Shown here: in pieces, positions 17,213-26,735 of the stretch | Layout: every line of letters starts with the position of its first letter | Numbering within the stretch: the stretch's first letter is position 1 | From: Clostridium_AD sp036569345 | GTDB taxonomy: Bacteria; Bacillota; Clostridia; Clostridiales; Clostridiaceae | Direction: 5' to 3' | Assembly (NCBI RefSeq): GCF_036569345.1 | Contig: NZ_DATCQT010000181.1 | Location: forward strand, 46,821-110,820 | Length of the DNA: 64,000 bases | Translations under genes and position numbers: made by a program | The notes under the pieces: generated by a model | Told to the model about the DNA's origin: nothing | What the model saw: the letters and a program-made list of their open reading frames with translations, nothing else | Databases searched by the model: none

Positions 17213-18205
17213 TTGAAACTTTTAGTAATTGGATTAGGATCAATGGGCAAAAGACGAATTAGTTTACTTAAAAAGTATTTTGGACAAGAAGTAGACGTTA
17301 TAGGTTTAGATATGCGTTTAGAAAGAAGAAAAGAAACAGAAAAATTATATGGTATAATAACTTATTCAAATTTAGAACAAGCAATAAATATTGAAAAACC
17401 AAATGGGGTTTTAATATGTACGTCACCTATATCTCATGCTGATTTAATATTAGATTGTTTAAATAAAAAGCTTAATGTATTTACAGAGATAAATTTACTT
17501 AAAGATAAGTATCACGAAATAATAGATGTAGCAGAAAAAAATAATTTGGAATTATTTCTTTCTTCAACTTTTATGTATAGAAAAGATATTGAATATATTC
17601 AAAAGGAAGTACAATCAAATTTTAAGAAGGTTCATTACAGATATCACGTGGGGCAATATTTACCAGATTGGCACCCTTGGGAAAACTATAAGGATTTTTT
17701 TGTTAGCAATAAGAAAACAAATGGATGTAGAGAGTTATTTGCAATAGAATTGCCGTGGATACTAAAAACTTTTGGAAATGTTAAAGAATTAAAAATTATA
17801 AAAGATAATTTGAGTACACTAGATCTAGATTATGCTGACAGTTACTTTGTTTTGTTAGAACATGAAAATGGTACTAAGGGTATACTAAATGTAGATATAG
17901 TTTGTAGAAAGCCTGTTAGAAGTCTTGAAATTTATTCTGAAGAAATGCATTTATTTTGGGAAGGTACACCTAATAGTTTAAATAAATATGATATTGAAAA
18001 AAAAGAAACCATACAAATAGAAACTTATAAAAGTATAGATAAAGATAATAGATATTCTGCAAGCATAATCGAAAATGCTTATATGGAAGAACTAGATGTA
18101 TTTATTAAAAAACTTTTAGGAGAAAAAAACAATGAAAGATACACCTTTAAGGATGATCTATACACCTTAGGGTTAATTGATAAGATTGAAGGTTTAAGTG
18201 AATGA
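17213..18205 (+). CDS. Gfo/Idh/MocA oxidoreductase, first of a tandem pair in the legionaminate cluster
   Basis: 330 aa from TTG 17213. An in-frame ATG lies at 17189, but GAAAGGGATG within that stretch sits at the right distance before the TTG and the protein then begins MKLLVIGLGSMGKRRISLL, the usual Rossmann start. The catalytic-domain block is degenerate: LNVFTEINLLKDKY takes the place of the EKP motif, so the usual catalytic lysine position is not obvious. Homologous in position to Campylobacter ptmF. It overlaps the next gene by 4 bp (ATGA). The paralogue downstream has a normal EKP. Precursor sugar oxidation or reduction is inferred; the substrate is unknown. Confidence 0.72.
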   Translation: MKLLVIGLGSMGKRRISLLKKYFGQEVDVIGLDMRLERRKETEKLYGIITYSNLEQAINIEKPNGVLICTSPISHADLILDCLNKKLNVFTEINLLKDKYHEIIDVAEKNNLELFLSSTFMYRKDIEYIQKEVQSNFKKVHYRYHVGQYLPDWHPWENYKDFFVSNKKTNGCRELFAIELPWILKTFGNVKELKIIKDNLSTLDLDYADSYFVLLEHENGTKGILNVDIVCRKPVRSLEIYSEEMHLFWEGTPNSLNKYDIEKKETIQIETYKSIDKDNRYSASIIENAYMEELDVFIKKLLGEKNNERYTFKDDLYTLGLIDKIEGLSE

Positions 18206-19140
18206 AAGTATGTTTTATAGGTTTAGGATCTATAGGAAAAAGACATCTTAAAAATATTGTAAAGATATTTGAAAAATATAATTTACCTTTGGAAATTCAC
18301 GCTTTTAGAAAAACTAAAAAGCCACTAAGTGAAGATATTAAAAATCTTATTAATTATGAGCTTTTTAATGAGGCGGACCTTAGTAATGATTATGATATCA
18401 CTTTTATAACTAATCCTAATAACCTCCATTATGATTCTATCAAACTTATGGAGAATAAAACAAAATCTATGTTTATTGAAAAACCTGTATTTGATAATAA
18501 AGAATATGACTTAAATAAATTGAATTTAAGTAAAGATGGTATATATTATGTAGCTGGACCATTAAAATTTTCTCGAGTGGTACAAAATCTTAAACAAATT
18601 CTTATGAATGAAAGAGTTTACAGCATAAAAGCAATTTGTTCAAGTTATCTTCCAGAATGGAGGAAGGGTGTAGACTATAGAAAGGTATATAGTGCCAAGA
18701 AAAGCGAAGGTGGAGGAGTTTGTATAGATTTAATACATGAATGGGACTATATAACTTATTTATTCGGTTTTCCAATAGAAGTATTTAATATAAATGGTAA
18801 GTATTCACATCTTGAAATTGATAGTGAAGATATTTCAGTATATATTGGAAAATATGAAGACAAATTAGTAGAAATCCATTTGGATTATTTTGGGAGAAAA
18901 TCACGAAGAGAAATTGAGATATTTACAGAAACAGGCACTATAATTGGAGATTTTATAAAGAATTGTATTAGTTTTTCTGATGGCAGAGAGACAATTGATT
19001 TTACAAAAGAAAATAAAGATATGTATGTAGAAGAAATGAAATACTTTATTGAAAGTGTTATGACATCAGAAAAGGGACATAATGATATTAAGCATGCTTA
19101 TAAAGTATTAAAATTAGCTACGGGGGAGATTATAATATGA
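18202..19140 (+). CDS. Gfo/Idh/MocA oxidoreductase (PtmF-like), second of a tandem pair
   Basis: 312 aa. Starts MKVCFIGLGSIGKRHLKNI (NAD-binding Rossmann), with ITNPNNLHYD and the catalytic FIEKPVFDN block containing the canonical EKP, then GGGVCIDLIHEWDY in the C-terminal dehydrogenase domain. It resembles PtmF of the Campylobacter legionaminate/flagellin-sugar cluster, thought to act in making the glucosamine precursor. It overlaps genes on both sides by 4 bp, so it is translated in tandem with its paralogue and legF. The cluster has two Gfo/Idh genes and no short-chain dehydrogenase of the PtmA type. Confidence 0.76.
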   Translation: MKVCFIGLGSIGKRHLKNIVKIFEKYNLPLEIHAFRKTKKPLSEDIKNLINYELFNEADLSNDYDITFITNPNNLHYDSIKLMENKTKSMFIEKPVFDNKEYDLNKLNLSKDGIYYVAGPLKFSRVVQNLKQILMNERVYSIKAICSSYLPEWRKGVDYRKVYSAKKSEGGGVCIDLIHEWDYITYLFGFPIEVFNINGKYSHLEIDSEDISVYIGKYEDKLVEIHLDYFGRKSRREIEIFTETGTIIGDFIKNCISFSDGRETIDFTKENKDMYVEEMKYFIESVMTSEKGHNDIKHAYKVLKLATGEIII

Positions 19141-19910
19141 ATATTTTGATAACGGTTTGTGGTAGAGCAGGCTCCAAAGGGGTTAAAAATAAAAACATTA
19201 GAAAATTTTTAGGGTTTCCACTTATCAACTATACTATTGCTGCTGCAAATCTATTCAAAGAAGAAAATCCTAATTATAATATAGATATAAGTATTAATAG
19301 TGATAGCGAAGAACTCCTAAATATGTTTAATAAAAATAAAGATATCGTATGCGTTGAAAGACCAAAAGAAATGGCTCAGAGTAATTCACCTAAGGTACCG
19401 GTAATAAAATATTCTTTGAATTATGTGGAAGAAAAGTTAAACAAAATATATGATTATGTTATTGATTTGGACATTACATCGCCACTTAGAAAATCAGAGG
19501 ATATTGAAAATGCATTAAATAAAGCCATTAACAATTTGCAAATGGATGTAGTATTTTCAGTAGTACCCTCAAGAAGAAATCCATATTTTAATATGGTAGA
19601 AGAACGTAATGGAAAAATAAAAAAAATATTGTCTAGTGATTTTGTTACAAGGCAGCAAGCACCACAAGTATATGATATGAATGCTTCAATTTACTGTTAT
19701 AAGAGAAACAGTCTACTAAATATACTAAAAAATTCTCCTCTTGAAGGTAACTTTGATATTGTATTAATGAAAGATACAGCAGTTATAGATATAGACTCTG
19801 AAGAGGATTTTGAATTAATGGAAGTATTAGGAGAATATTTTTTTAAAGGTGAATTTAATGAATTATATAAGTATATTAACAATATTAAGGCACTCCCAGA
19901 TAAAATGTAA
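19137..19910 (+). CDS. legF: CMP-legionaminic acid synthase (acylneuraminate cytidylyltransferase family)
   Basis: 257 aa. N-terminal CTP-binding loop LITVCGRAGSKGVKNKNIR, VERPKEMAQSNSPKVPVIKY, DLDITSPLRKSEDIENAL with the DxxSP-type loop, and the C-terminal IDIDSEEDFELME, all marks of NeuA-type CMP-sugar synthetases. It activates the nonulosonate with CTP for use by a glycosyltransferase. The cytidylyltransferase call is firm; legionaminate as substrate comes from the neighbouring legB/legC/ptmE genes. It starts within the stop of the preceding oxidoreductase. Confidence 0.84.
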   Translation: MNILITVCGRAGSKGVKNKNIRKFLGFPLINYTIAAANLFKEENPNYNIDISINSDSEELLNMFNKNKDIVCVERPKEMAQSNSPKVPVIKYSLNYVEEKLNKIYDYVIDLDITSPLRKSEDIENALNKAINNLQMDVVFSVVPSRRNPYFNMVEERNGKIKKILSSDFVTRQQAPQVYDMNASIYCYKRNSLLNILKNSPLEGNFDIVLMKDTAVIDIDSEEDFELMEVLGEYFFKGEFNELYKYINNIKALPDKM

Positions 19911-20000
19911 TTAAAAGTAGAAATTTTGGTTATACCACATGCCGTAGATTAATGGGGTATGACGTTTATACATAGAATAATAACAAAAGGAGTAGATGAG

Positions 20001-20993
20001 ATGAATTGGCAAGGGAAAAAAGTTTTAATTACTGGTGCAGAAGGCTTTATAGGAAGTCATTTAACAGAAAGATTAGTGGAACTTGGAGCAGATGTTACTG
20101 CACTCGCTCAATATAATTCTTTTAATAACTGGGGATGGATTGATACTTTCGATAAGAAGGTTAAAGATAGTATTAAAGTTGTTACTGGAGATATAAGAGA
20201 ATATGATGGAATGAAAAGAATTATAAAAGGTCAAGAAGTAGTGCTTCATCTTGCTGCACTTATTGCAATTCCTTATTCTTATTTATCACCTATGGCATAT
20301 GTAAGAACAAATGTGGAAGGTACTACTAATGTTTTAGAAGCTTGTAGAGAATATGGCGTAGAAAAAATTGTACATACTTCGACGTCTGAAACCTATGGCA
20401 CAGCACTTTATGTACCAATTGATGAAAAACACCCAATGCAAGGCCAATCTCCATATTCAGCATCAAAAATAGGCGCGGATAAGATGGCAGAAAGTTACTT
20501 TAAAAGCTTTAATATGCCTATAGCTACAATAAGACCATTTAACACTTATGGACCAAGACAATCTGCAAGGGCTGTAATTCCAACAATAATATCACAGATA
20601 CTTGCAGGAAAAAAAGAAATCAAACTTGGAAGTTTAACTCCAACTAGAGACTTTAACTTTGTTAAAGACACTGCTGAAGCATTTATAAAAATAGCTGAAA
20701 GTGAAAAAACTATTGGTGAAGTTATAAATGCTGGCTCAAATTATGAGATAACTATAGGTGAAACAGTTAAAAAAATAATAAATATAATAGGTAAGGATGT
20801 AAAAATTATTTGTGATGATGAGAGATTAAGACCTACAAATAGTGAAGTTAATAGATTATGGGCGGATAATACTAAAATAAAAGCACTAACAGATTGGAAG
20901 CCTAATTACACCATAGATGACGGGCTAGAAGCAACAGTAGAATGGATAAGAAATAACATGCAGTATTTTAAAACAGACATATATAACGTTTAA
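20001..20993 (+). CDS. legB: NAD-dependent 4,6-dehydratase (LegB-type SDR epimerase family)
   Basis: 330 aa from ATG 20001; AAAAGGAG lies 8 nt upstream, while the earlier in-frame ATG at 19959 has no ribosome site. Extended SDR: GxxGxxG motif GAEGFIGSHL, HLAALIAIPYSYLSP, catalytic STSETYGT and the YSASK pair (SPYSASKIGADK), NTYGPRQSARAVIPT. The TSETYG and SPYSASKIGAD blocks are typical of the LegB/dTDP-glucose-dehydratase-like branch. It makes the 4-keto-6-deoxy intermediate from GDP-GlcNAc that LegC then aminates. The stop codon lies in the first unit of an 18-bp tandem repeat. Confidence 0.86.
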   Translation: MNWQGKKVLITGAEGFIGSHLTERLVELGADVTALAQYNSFNNWGWIDTFDKKVKDSIKVVTGDIREYDGMKRIIKGQEVVLHLAALIAIPYSYLSPMAYVRTNVEGTTNVLEACREYGVEKIVHTSTSETYGTALYVPIDEKHPMQGQSPYSASKIGADKMAESYFKSFNMPIATIRPFNTYGPRQSARAVIPTIISQILAGKKEIKLGSLTPTRDFNFVKDTAEAFIKIAESEKTIGEVINAGSNYEITIGETVKKIINIIGKDVKIICDDERLRPTNSEVNRLWADNTKIKALTDWKPNYTIDDGLEATVEWIRNNMQYFKTDIYNV

Positions 20994-21036
20994 CAAACGA
21001 ATAACGTTTAATAAACGAATAACGTTTAACAAACAA
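20983..21036 (+). repeat. Three tandem 18-bp repeats at the end of legB
   Basis: Units ATAACGTTTAACAAACGA (20983-21000), 21001-21018 and 21019-21036 differ at one or two bases. Each contains AACGTT and a TAA; the first overlaps the legB stop. The copy number is probably unstable by slippage. No function is evident. Confidence 0.85.
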
Positions 21037-21103
21037 ATAGTATTAAGAGAAAAATGATGTTTAGCAAAAGAATTGTGTATAAAAAAACTAGGAGGTTTTT
21101 ATT

Positions 21104-22207
21104 ATGATACCTTTATGTATACCAGAAATTAGAGGGAACGAGTTAAAATATGTAAAAGACTGTATAGATACTAATTGGGTATCTTCAGTAGGAAGTTATG
21201 TTAATTTATTTGAAGAAAGATTTAGTGAATATGTAGGTAGCAAAAGTGCTGTAGTAACAATGAATGGTACAGCAGCTCTTCAGTTAGCATTAATGACACT
21301 TGGGATAGGAGAAGGAGCTGAAGTTATAGTTCCATCATTAACATTTATATCTCCTGTTAACACTATAAAATACGTTGGGGCAGAACCCGTATTTGTAGAT
21401 GTATGTAGAGATACATTTGTTATGGATGCAGAAAAAATAGAAGAATTAATAACACCTAAAACAAAGGCTATAATGCCAGTACATATTTATGGTCATCCTG
21501 TAGACATGGACAGAGTAATGGAAATAGCTAAAAAGCATAATTTATTTGTTATAGAAGATGCTACTGAATCACTAGGATCTACTTGCAATGGGAAAATGGC
21601 AGGAACTATAGGTGATATAGGTTGCTTTAGTTTTAATGGAAATAAGCTTATAACTACTGGAGCAGGTGGAATGCTTGTAACTAATAATTTAGAACATGGC
21701 GCAAGGGCAAAATTTTTATCTACTCAAACAAAAGTAGTTACTGAAAATAAAGCATTTTACCATTCAGAAATAGGATATAATTTCAGAATGCCAAATCTTT
21801 TGGCTGCATTTGGAGTAGCTCAACTTGAAAATATTAAAGATTATTTAAAAATTAAAAGAGAAAATGCAATGTATTACAATGAACTGTTAGGTAAGATTAA
21901 AGGAATTACATTACCAGCAGAAAGAGAGAATGTAGAAAATTGTTACTGGCTATACTCTATTCTAGTTGAAGATGAGTATGGTATAACAAGGGATAAACTT
22001 ATAGAAAAATTAAATGAACAAAAAATAGAGGCAAGACCTTTCTTTATGCCTATACATGATATGCCTCCATACAAGAGTAGCAGACACGGGGATTTGAGTG
22101 TTACGAAGGAGCTTTACGAGAGGGGAATAAATCTTCCTAGTTCGGTTGGACTTAAAAAAGAGGATATTAAAATGGTATGTGAAATAATAAAAAATTCTAA
22201 GAAATAA
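21104..22207 (+). CDS. legC: PLP-dependent sugar aminotransferase, LegC type (DegT/DnrJ/EryC1 family)
   Basis: 367 aa. Begins MIPLCIPEIRGNELKYVKDC and WVSSVGSYVNLFEE, the LegC-like N-terminus. Family marks: VTMNGTAALQLAL, VPSLTFISPVNTIKYVGAEP, EDATESLGS, and the PLP lysine in FSFNGNKLITTGAGG. It transfers an amino group to C4 of the LegB product. As the only DegT-family aminotransferase seen in the window, it might also act at C3 for the ManNAc3NAcA-type branch, but the N-terminus favours LegC. AGGAGG supports the start, and an intrinsic terminator overlaps the stop. Confidence 0.86.
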   Translation: MIPLCIPEIRGNELKYVKDCIDTNWVSSVGSYVNLFEERFSEYVGSKSAVVTMNGTAALQLALMTLGIGEGAEVIVPSLTFISPVNTIKYVGAEPVFVDVCRDTFVMDAEKIEELITPKTKAIMPVHIYGHPVDMDRVMEIAKKHNLFVIEDATESLGSTCNGKMAGTIGDIGCFSFNGNKLITTGAGGMLVTNNLEHGARAKFLSTQTKVVTENKAFYHSEIGYNFRMPNLLAAFGVAQLENIKDYLKIKRENAMYYNELLGKIKGITLPAERENVENCYWLYSILVEDEYGITRDKLIEKLNEQKIEARPFFMPIHDMPPYKSSRHGDLSVTKELYERGINLPSSVGLKKEDIKMVCEIIKNSKK

Positions 22208-22228
22208 CGTTGTTATTTCTTGGTTTTT
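22199..22228 (+). terminator. Intrinsic terminator overlapping the legC stop codon
   Basis: AAGAAATAAC (22199-22208) and GTTATTTCTT (22212-22221) form a 10-bp perfect stem with a 3-nt loop, followed by GGTTTTT. Confidence 0.8.
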
Positions 22229-22310
22229 AATAATATTTAAGTGTCGACATCATTAGTAAGCTACTTTAGTGTGGTTTATGCTATATTCTAAAGTTGAATA
22301 GGAGATGGAT

Positions 22311-23726
22311 ATGAATATAGATTTTTTAAAAAAACTATACAAAAGTAAATTGGTGAAAAGTGGAATTTGGTTTACTATAGGAACTTTTTTTGTTCAAGGT
22401 ATCTCGTTTATAACAATGCCTATTTTTACGCGTATGCTTGGGACTACCGGTTTTGGAATAGTTAATGTATATACTACATGGCTTTCCGTTTTTACGACTT
22501 TAATTACATTAGGGTTAGTGGCTACAGTTAATAATGCCAAAGTAGATTTTAATGAAAATTATAATGAGTTTGCATCCTCTATACTTTTTTTAGCCACCAT
22601 ATTTGCTTTTTTATGGCTTATATTTGGATTTGTTTTTAAAAAGCAAATAGGGGGTATTATCGGTTTAAATTCTATATTAGTTGTGTTCCTTATTATTCAA
22701 AGTTTTTTTGGCTTTATTGTGGATTTTTCTAATGCTAAATTAAATGCTGAATATAAATATAAGAAATATTTAATTATATCAATAAGTAATGCTATTTTAA
22801 ACACAATTCTAGCTATAATCCTTATTTATAATTTTAAAACTAATAAGTATTATGGTAGGATTGATTCGTTACTTATTGTAGCTTTAATTTATGGTACGGT
22901 TCTGTACGTAATTGCTATGAAAAAAGGCAGAAAACTGATTAATTTTGAATATTGGAAATATGCGATAATTTTATCTATACCAGCAATTGTACATCTTTTA
23001 TCAGGAGTGATTCTGCAGTCTGTGGATACAGTTATGATAAATAGTATGTTAGGGGCAAGTGCTTCAGGTATATATAGCTTTGCATATAAAATTGGGATGA
23101 TAATGTACATTGTATGGCTTGCTTGCAATAAAGCTTGGGTCCCTTGGTTTTATGAGAATATGAAAGAAAAAAACTATGATGATATAAGATTAAAAATTAA
23201 ATATTATATTATGATATTTTCTGTAATGGGATTTGTATTAATATTTATATCTCCTGAGATAGGCAAGCTAATGGGAACAAAAGATTTTTACCCAGGTCTT
23301 GATTATGTTCCATTAATTATGGTAGGATACTATTTTCAATTTTTATACAGTATCCCAGCTAATCTTGAGTTCTATACAAAAAATACAAAGCTACTTTCCT
23401 TGGGAACTCTTATTGCAGCTTCAACAAATGTTGTATTAAATTACTTCTTAATTCCAAGGTACGGTGCAGTTGCGGCTACATGGACTACAATAATAGCATA
23501 TGTTTTATTGTTTTTATATCATTATTTTATATCCTTACGCATATTCGATGTAAGAATATATACTTTTAAACCTTTTGCATATGGTATAACATCCATTGTA
23601 TTTAGCAGTGTAATATTTTTTCTAGTGAAAAACAATTTAATTTTAAGATATGGAATATTAGTAGCAATATTAATAATACTTGGTTATCAGATTAAAAAAG
23701 TTAGTAAAAGATTAATGCAAAAATAA
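22311..23726 (+). CDS. wzx: Wzx-type polysaccharide flippase
   Basis: 471-aa integral membrane protein with about 12-14 hydrophobic segments. The N-terminus GIWFTIGTFFVQGISFITMPIFTRML with GFGIVNVYTTW is typical of the Wzx/RfbX branch of the MOP superfamily. It should flip undecaprenyl-linked repeat units across the membrane. Start at ATG 22311 is preferred because AGGAG at 22300-22304 directly abuts the other ATG at 22305. It lies between the legionaminate genes and a glycosyltransferase. A second flippase-family gene (MurJ-like) is at 36001. Confidence 0.85.
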   Translation: MNIDFLKKLYKSKLVKSGIWFTIGTFFVQGISFITMPIFTRMLGTTGFGIVNVYTTWLSVFTTLITLGLVATVNNAKVDFNENYNEFASSILFLATIFAFLWLIFGFVFKKQIGGIIGLNSILVVFLIIQSFFGFIVDFSNAKLNAEYKYKKYLIISISNAILNTILAIILIYNFKTNKYYGRIDSLLIVALIYGTVLYVIAMKKGRKLINFEYWKYAIILSIPAIVHLLSGVILQSVDTVMINSMLGASASGIYSFAYKIGMIMYIVWLACNKAWVPWFYENMKEKNYDDIRLKIKYYIMIFSVMGFVLIFISPEIGKLMGTKDFYPGLDYVPLIMVGYYFQFLYSIPANLEFYTKNTKLLSLGTLIAASTNVVLNYFLIPRYGAVAATWTTIIAYVLLFLYHYFISLRIFDVRIYTFKPFAYGITSIVFSSVIFFLVKNNLILRYGILVAILIILGYQIKKVSKRLMQK

Positions 23727-23750
23727 GTCTAAAGGTTAGGATGGAATATA

Positions 23751-25478
23751 ATGGTTAAACTAATATACACAGCGCAAAAAAAAGAATTAATAATGGATGG
23801 ACGAGTTGTAGGTTTATTCGAATATATAGGGAAAATTGACGTAGAAAAGGGAGCTTTTGAATATTTAACCTATTTAGAAGGTCAAGTGGTAAACGGGTTA
23901 AAGTTAGAAGAATTGTATTTATATGATAATGTACCATTATATATTTTTAATAGACCTTCAATATACAGAAAATTAAATGGTTTCATGTTCTGTATAATGG
24001 TTATAAGAAACACATTAAATAAAATAAATGAAGAATTAACAATACAAACCGATGATGATTTTATGGAAAAGGTCTGCGATGAGGTGTTCAACCTTCAATG
24101 TGAGAAAATTTATATTGAAAAAAATATTAGAGCTATAAGTAAAGGAAAATTACTTAGAAGGTTTATAAGGGGCATAGGTAGCTATTGTAAATTTATTTTT
24201 AGAAATTCATTCTTAAATAATAAAAACCATAAAGAACCATTTTTGGTTATTTCGCATGCTTCAGATTTAAATCCAGTTAAAGGCAATCCCAAGGGCTATT
24301 ACGATACTCAATTAGGAAAAGTTATTGATAAATTAAAAGAAACTTATAACATCTTAAACTTTCAACAGTTAAACAATAAATATATTATAGATAAGACCCT
24401 AAATTTTCATGAAAATTTTATACCATTTGAATTGGTTATTTTCTACAAAAGGTTTAAAGCTAAGAAAAATGTAAATAATAGTTTAGTAGTGGATAATTTA
24501 ATTTATATTGATAAATTTGATTTTCATTTCAATGAACTAAATCTTAAAGATATTATGTTGAATTACGTAATGAAGGATTTAAGAGAAAGCTATTCTTCAT
24601 ATTTATATGAACTCATAGTGGCAGAGAAAATTATTAAAAAATTCAAAATCAAAAAATGTTTAGTAGTAGGAGAAGGAGATAGAGGACGTTGTTTTATAAC
24701 TGCAGGTAATAGGCTTGAAATAAGTACTTATGCTGTGCAACATGGAATAATAAATGAAACCTCATCTACATATATAATTAATTCAAAGTATAAAGATATT
24801 ATAATACCTAAACACACATTTGTATGGGGAGAAAAATATAAAGAATTATTGATATCTCATACAAATATATACAATAAAGAAAATATTAATGTAGTTGGGC
24901 AAGTAAGAACAGACCGATTAATTCAAGATGGGTTTTTGAAAAAGTCAAAAAGAATTGGGTCATTAAAAATATTTTATGCAACTCAACCTTTTAGGGATTT
25001 ACTTGAGCCGGCCACGTTAATGCTATTTAAAGCATTGGATTTAATGAAGGATGATTTTGAATTAATTATAAAACTCCATCCTGCTGATTTAAGTTTTGAT
25101 TTTTATGAAGAAATGGTGGAAAAATTTCAAATAAAGAATTGCAAAATTATAACAGATGGAGATTTGTACGAATTAATTAAATGGAGCGATCTGGTAATAA
25201 GTGTTCATTCAACAGTAGTTGTAGAAGCAGCACTTATGAATAAACCTTCCATATGTATATTGCTCTCTAAATACAATGATAATGGTGGATTTGTTAAAGA
25301 TGGGGTATCATTTGGAGTTAAGGATGAAAATGAACTTTTAGATTATATGGTTAAAATAAATGCAGACGAAATGCCGCTTAATAACGATATTCAAAGCTAT
25401 ATCCATGAAAATTTCTATAAATTGGATGGGAAAGTAACAGAGCGCATAATAAATGTTATAGAAAAGTGTCCTGAGTAA
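23751..25478 (+). CDS. Large GT-B-like glycosyltransferase, nonulosonate transferase candidate
   Basis: 575 aa, no membrane anchor seen. The N-terminal ~180 residues match nothing I recognise. The rest looks like a GT-B fold: STYAVQHGIINETSSTYI (QHG motif), HTFVWGEKYKELL, INVVGQVRTDRL, FYATQPFR, LIIKLHPAD and SDLVISVHSTVVVEAALMNKP. This pattern resembles capsule/KDO-transferase and polysialyltransferase-like proteins that use CMP-sugars, and also CDP-glycerol transferases. With CMP-legionaminate made just upstream, a legionaminic acid transferase is a reasonable hypothesis (inference). It starts 24 bp after wzx. Confidence 0.6.
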   Translation: MVKLIYTAQKKELIMDGRVVGLFEYIGKIDVEKGAFEYLTYLEGQVVNGLKLEELYLYDNVPLYIFNRPSIYRKLNGFMFCIMVIRNTLNKINEELTIQTDDDFMEKVCDEVFNLQCEKIYIEKNIRAISKGKLLRRFIRGIGSYCKFIFRNSFLNNKNHKEPFLVISHASDLNPVKGNPKGYYDTQLGKVIDKLKETYNILNFQQLNNKYIIDKTLNFHENFIPFELVIFYKRFKAKKNVNNSLVVDNLIYIDKFDFHFNELNLKDIMLNYVMKDLRESYSSYLYELIVAEKIIKKFKIKKCLVVGEGDRGRCFITAGNRLEISTYAVQHGIINETSSTYIINSKYKDIIIPKHTFVWGEKYKELLISHTNIYNKENINVVGQVRTDRLIQDGFLKKSKRIGSLKIFYATQPFRDLLEPATLMLFKALDLMKDDFELIIKLHPADLSFDFYEEMVEKFQIKNCKIITDGDLYELIKWSDLVISVHSTVVVEAALMNKPSICILLSKYNDNGGFVKDGVSFGVKDENELLDYMVKINADEMPLNNDIQSYIHENFYKLDGKVTERIINVIEKCPE

Positions 25479-25570
25479 ATGTTAACAAACAATAATGAAA
25501 AAGAATTTATAGTTAATTAATTTTAAATAATTAAAATTAACATAAAGAGTAAAAGCACTGGGGGAAATTT

Positions 25571-26653
25571 ATGGACAAAATTTGTTTTTTAGCAGATGCA
25601 CATAGTATACATACTAGGAAATGGGTTCAATATTTTTCCAAGATCTACAATGAAATACATGTAATTTCAATGAGAGAAACGGACTATGTGTATGATAGAA
25701 ATGTACATGTGCATGTGCTAAAAAGTAGCATCACAAATAAGTTAGGTTACTTTTTATTAATTAAAGAGGTCAAAAAATTAGTGAAACACATTAATCCAGA
25801 TATATTGCATAGTCATTATGCTACTAGCTATGGAATGTATGGGAGAATGTGCAATTTTCATCCCTTTGTAATATCTGTCTGGGGTAGTGATGTGTACGAG
25901 TTTCCTAAAGGAAATAAAGTTAAAGAATTGCTACTTAAGTATATATTGAAAGGTGCGGACAAAGTTTGTTCTACAAGTTATAATATGGCTGAGGAAACAA
26001 AAAAATATTGCAACAAGGATATTATAATAACCCCATTTGGTGTAGATATTAATAAATTCAAATGTGATATACCTATATTAAGTAGCAACTTTATTACAAT
26101 AGGCGTTATTAAGGGATTGGAAAAAGTATACGGTATAGATTATCTTATAGAGGGTTTTTCAAAGCTTATACACGAATATTGTGGAACAAAAGAATTAAGA
26201 CTTTTAATTGTTGGAGATGGTACTCAAAGAGTGGAACTTCAATCATTAGTAAAAAAATTAGATATAAGTTCAAAAGTTACTTTTACAGGTAAAATAGATA
26301 ATGAAAAAGTACCAGAATACATAAATAAGATGGATATAGTATGTCTACCTTCATTAAGTGAAAGTTTTGGGGTCTCGGCTGTTGAAGCCTGTGCTTGTGG
26401 GCGTCCAATAATTGCTACAGAGGTAGGCGGATTAAAAGAGATAATTTTTGATGATTATAATGGACTTATTATTAAGCAAAAAAGTAGTGAAGATATAAAG
26501 CTAAAACTTATTGAAATTATTGAAAATGAAGCACGGATGATAGAATTTTCAAAAAATGCAAGAAAATTAGTTCAGGAGAAATACAATTGGTTTGATAACG
26601 CAAAAATCATGAATAATATTTATATATCGTTAGTAAATGGTAAAAGAAAGTAA
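25571..26653 (+). CDS. Family 4 glycosyltransferase
   Basis: 360 aa, cytosolic GT-B enzyme. The nucleotide-binding C-terminal domain shows ITPFGVDINKF, LLIVGDGTQRVELQSL, VTFTGKIDNEKV and the E-x7-E type motif LPSLSESFGVSAVEACACGRP followed by IIATEVGGLKEII. The N-terminal domain has the acceptor-side HSHYATSYGMYGR. It adds one sugar from a nucleotide donor to the growing lipid-linked repeat unit. Donor and linkage are not predictable. GGGGGAAATTT precedes the ATG. Confidence 0.85.
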   Translation: MDKICFLADAHSIHTRKWVQYFSKIYNEIHVISMRETDYVYDRNVHVHVLKSSITNKLGYFLLIKEVKKLVKHINPDILHSHYATSYGMYGRMCNFHPFVISVWGSDVYEFPKGNKVKELLLKYILKGADKVCSTSYNMAEETKKYCNKDIIITPFGVDINKFKCDIPILSSNFITIGVIKGLEKVYGIDYLIEGFSKLIHEYCGTKELRLLIVGDGTQRVELQSLVKKLDISSKVTFTGKIDNEKVPEYINKMDIVCLPSLSESFGVSAVEACACGRPIIATEVGGLKEIIFDDYNGLIIKQKSSEDIKLKLIEIIENEARMIEFSKNARKLVQEKYNWFDNAKIMNNIYISLVNGKRK

Positions 26654-26735
26654 TATTAGATTGAAAACTACAAGTGATGTTTCAAGTGGAGTAAATATAA
26701 TTTAAAGCACGAGAAAACTATAATGGAGGATTAAA

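Noticed and set aside
20983..21036. Possible CRISPR repeats
   Set aside because: The units are directly tandem without spacers and no cas genes exist.
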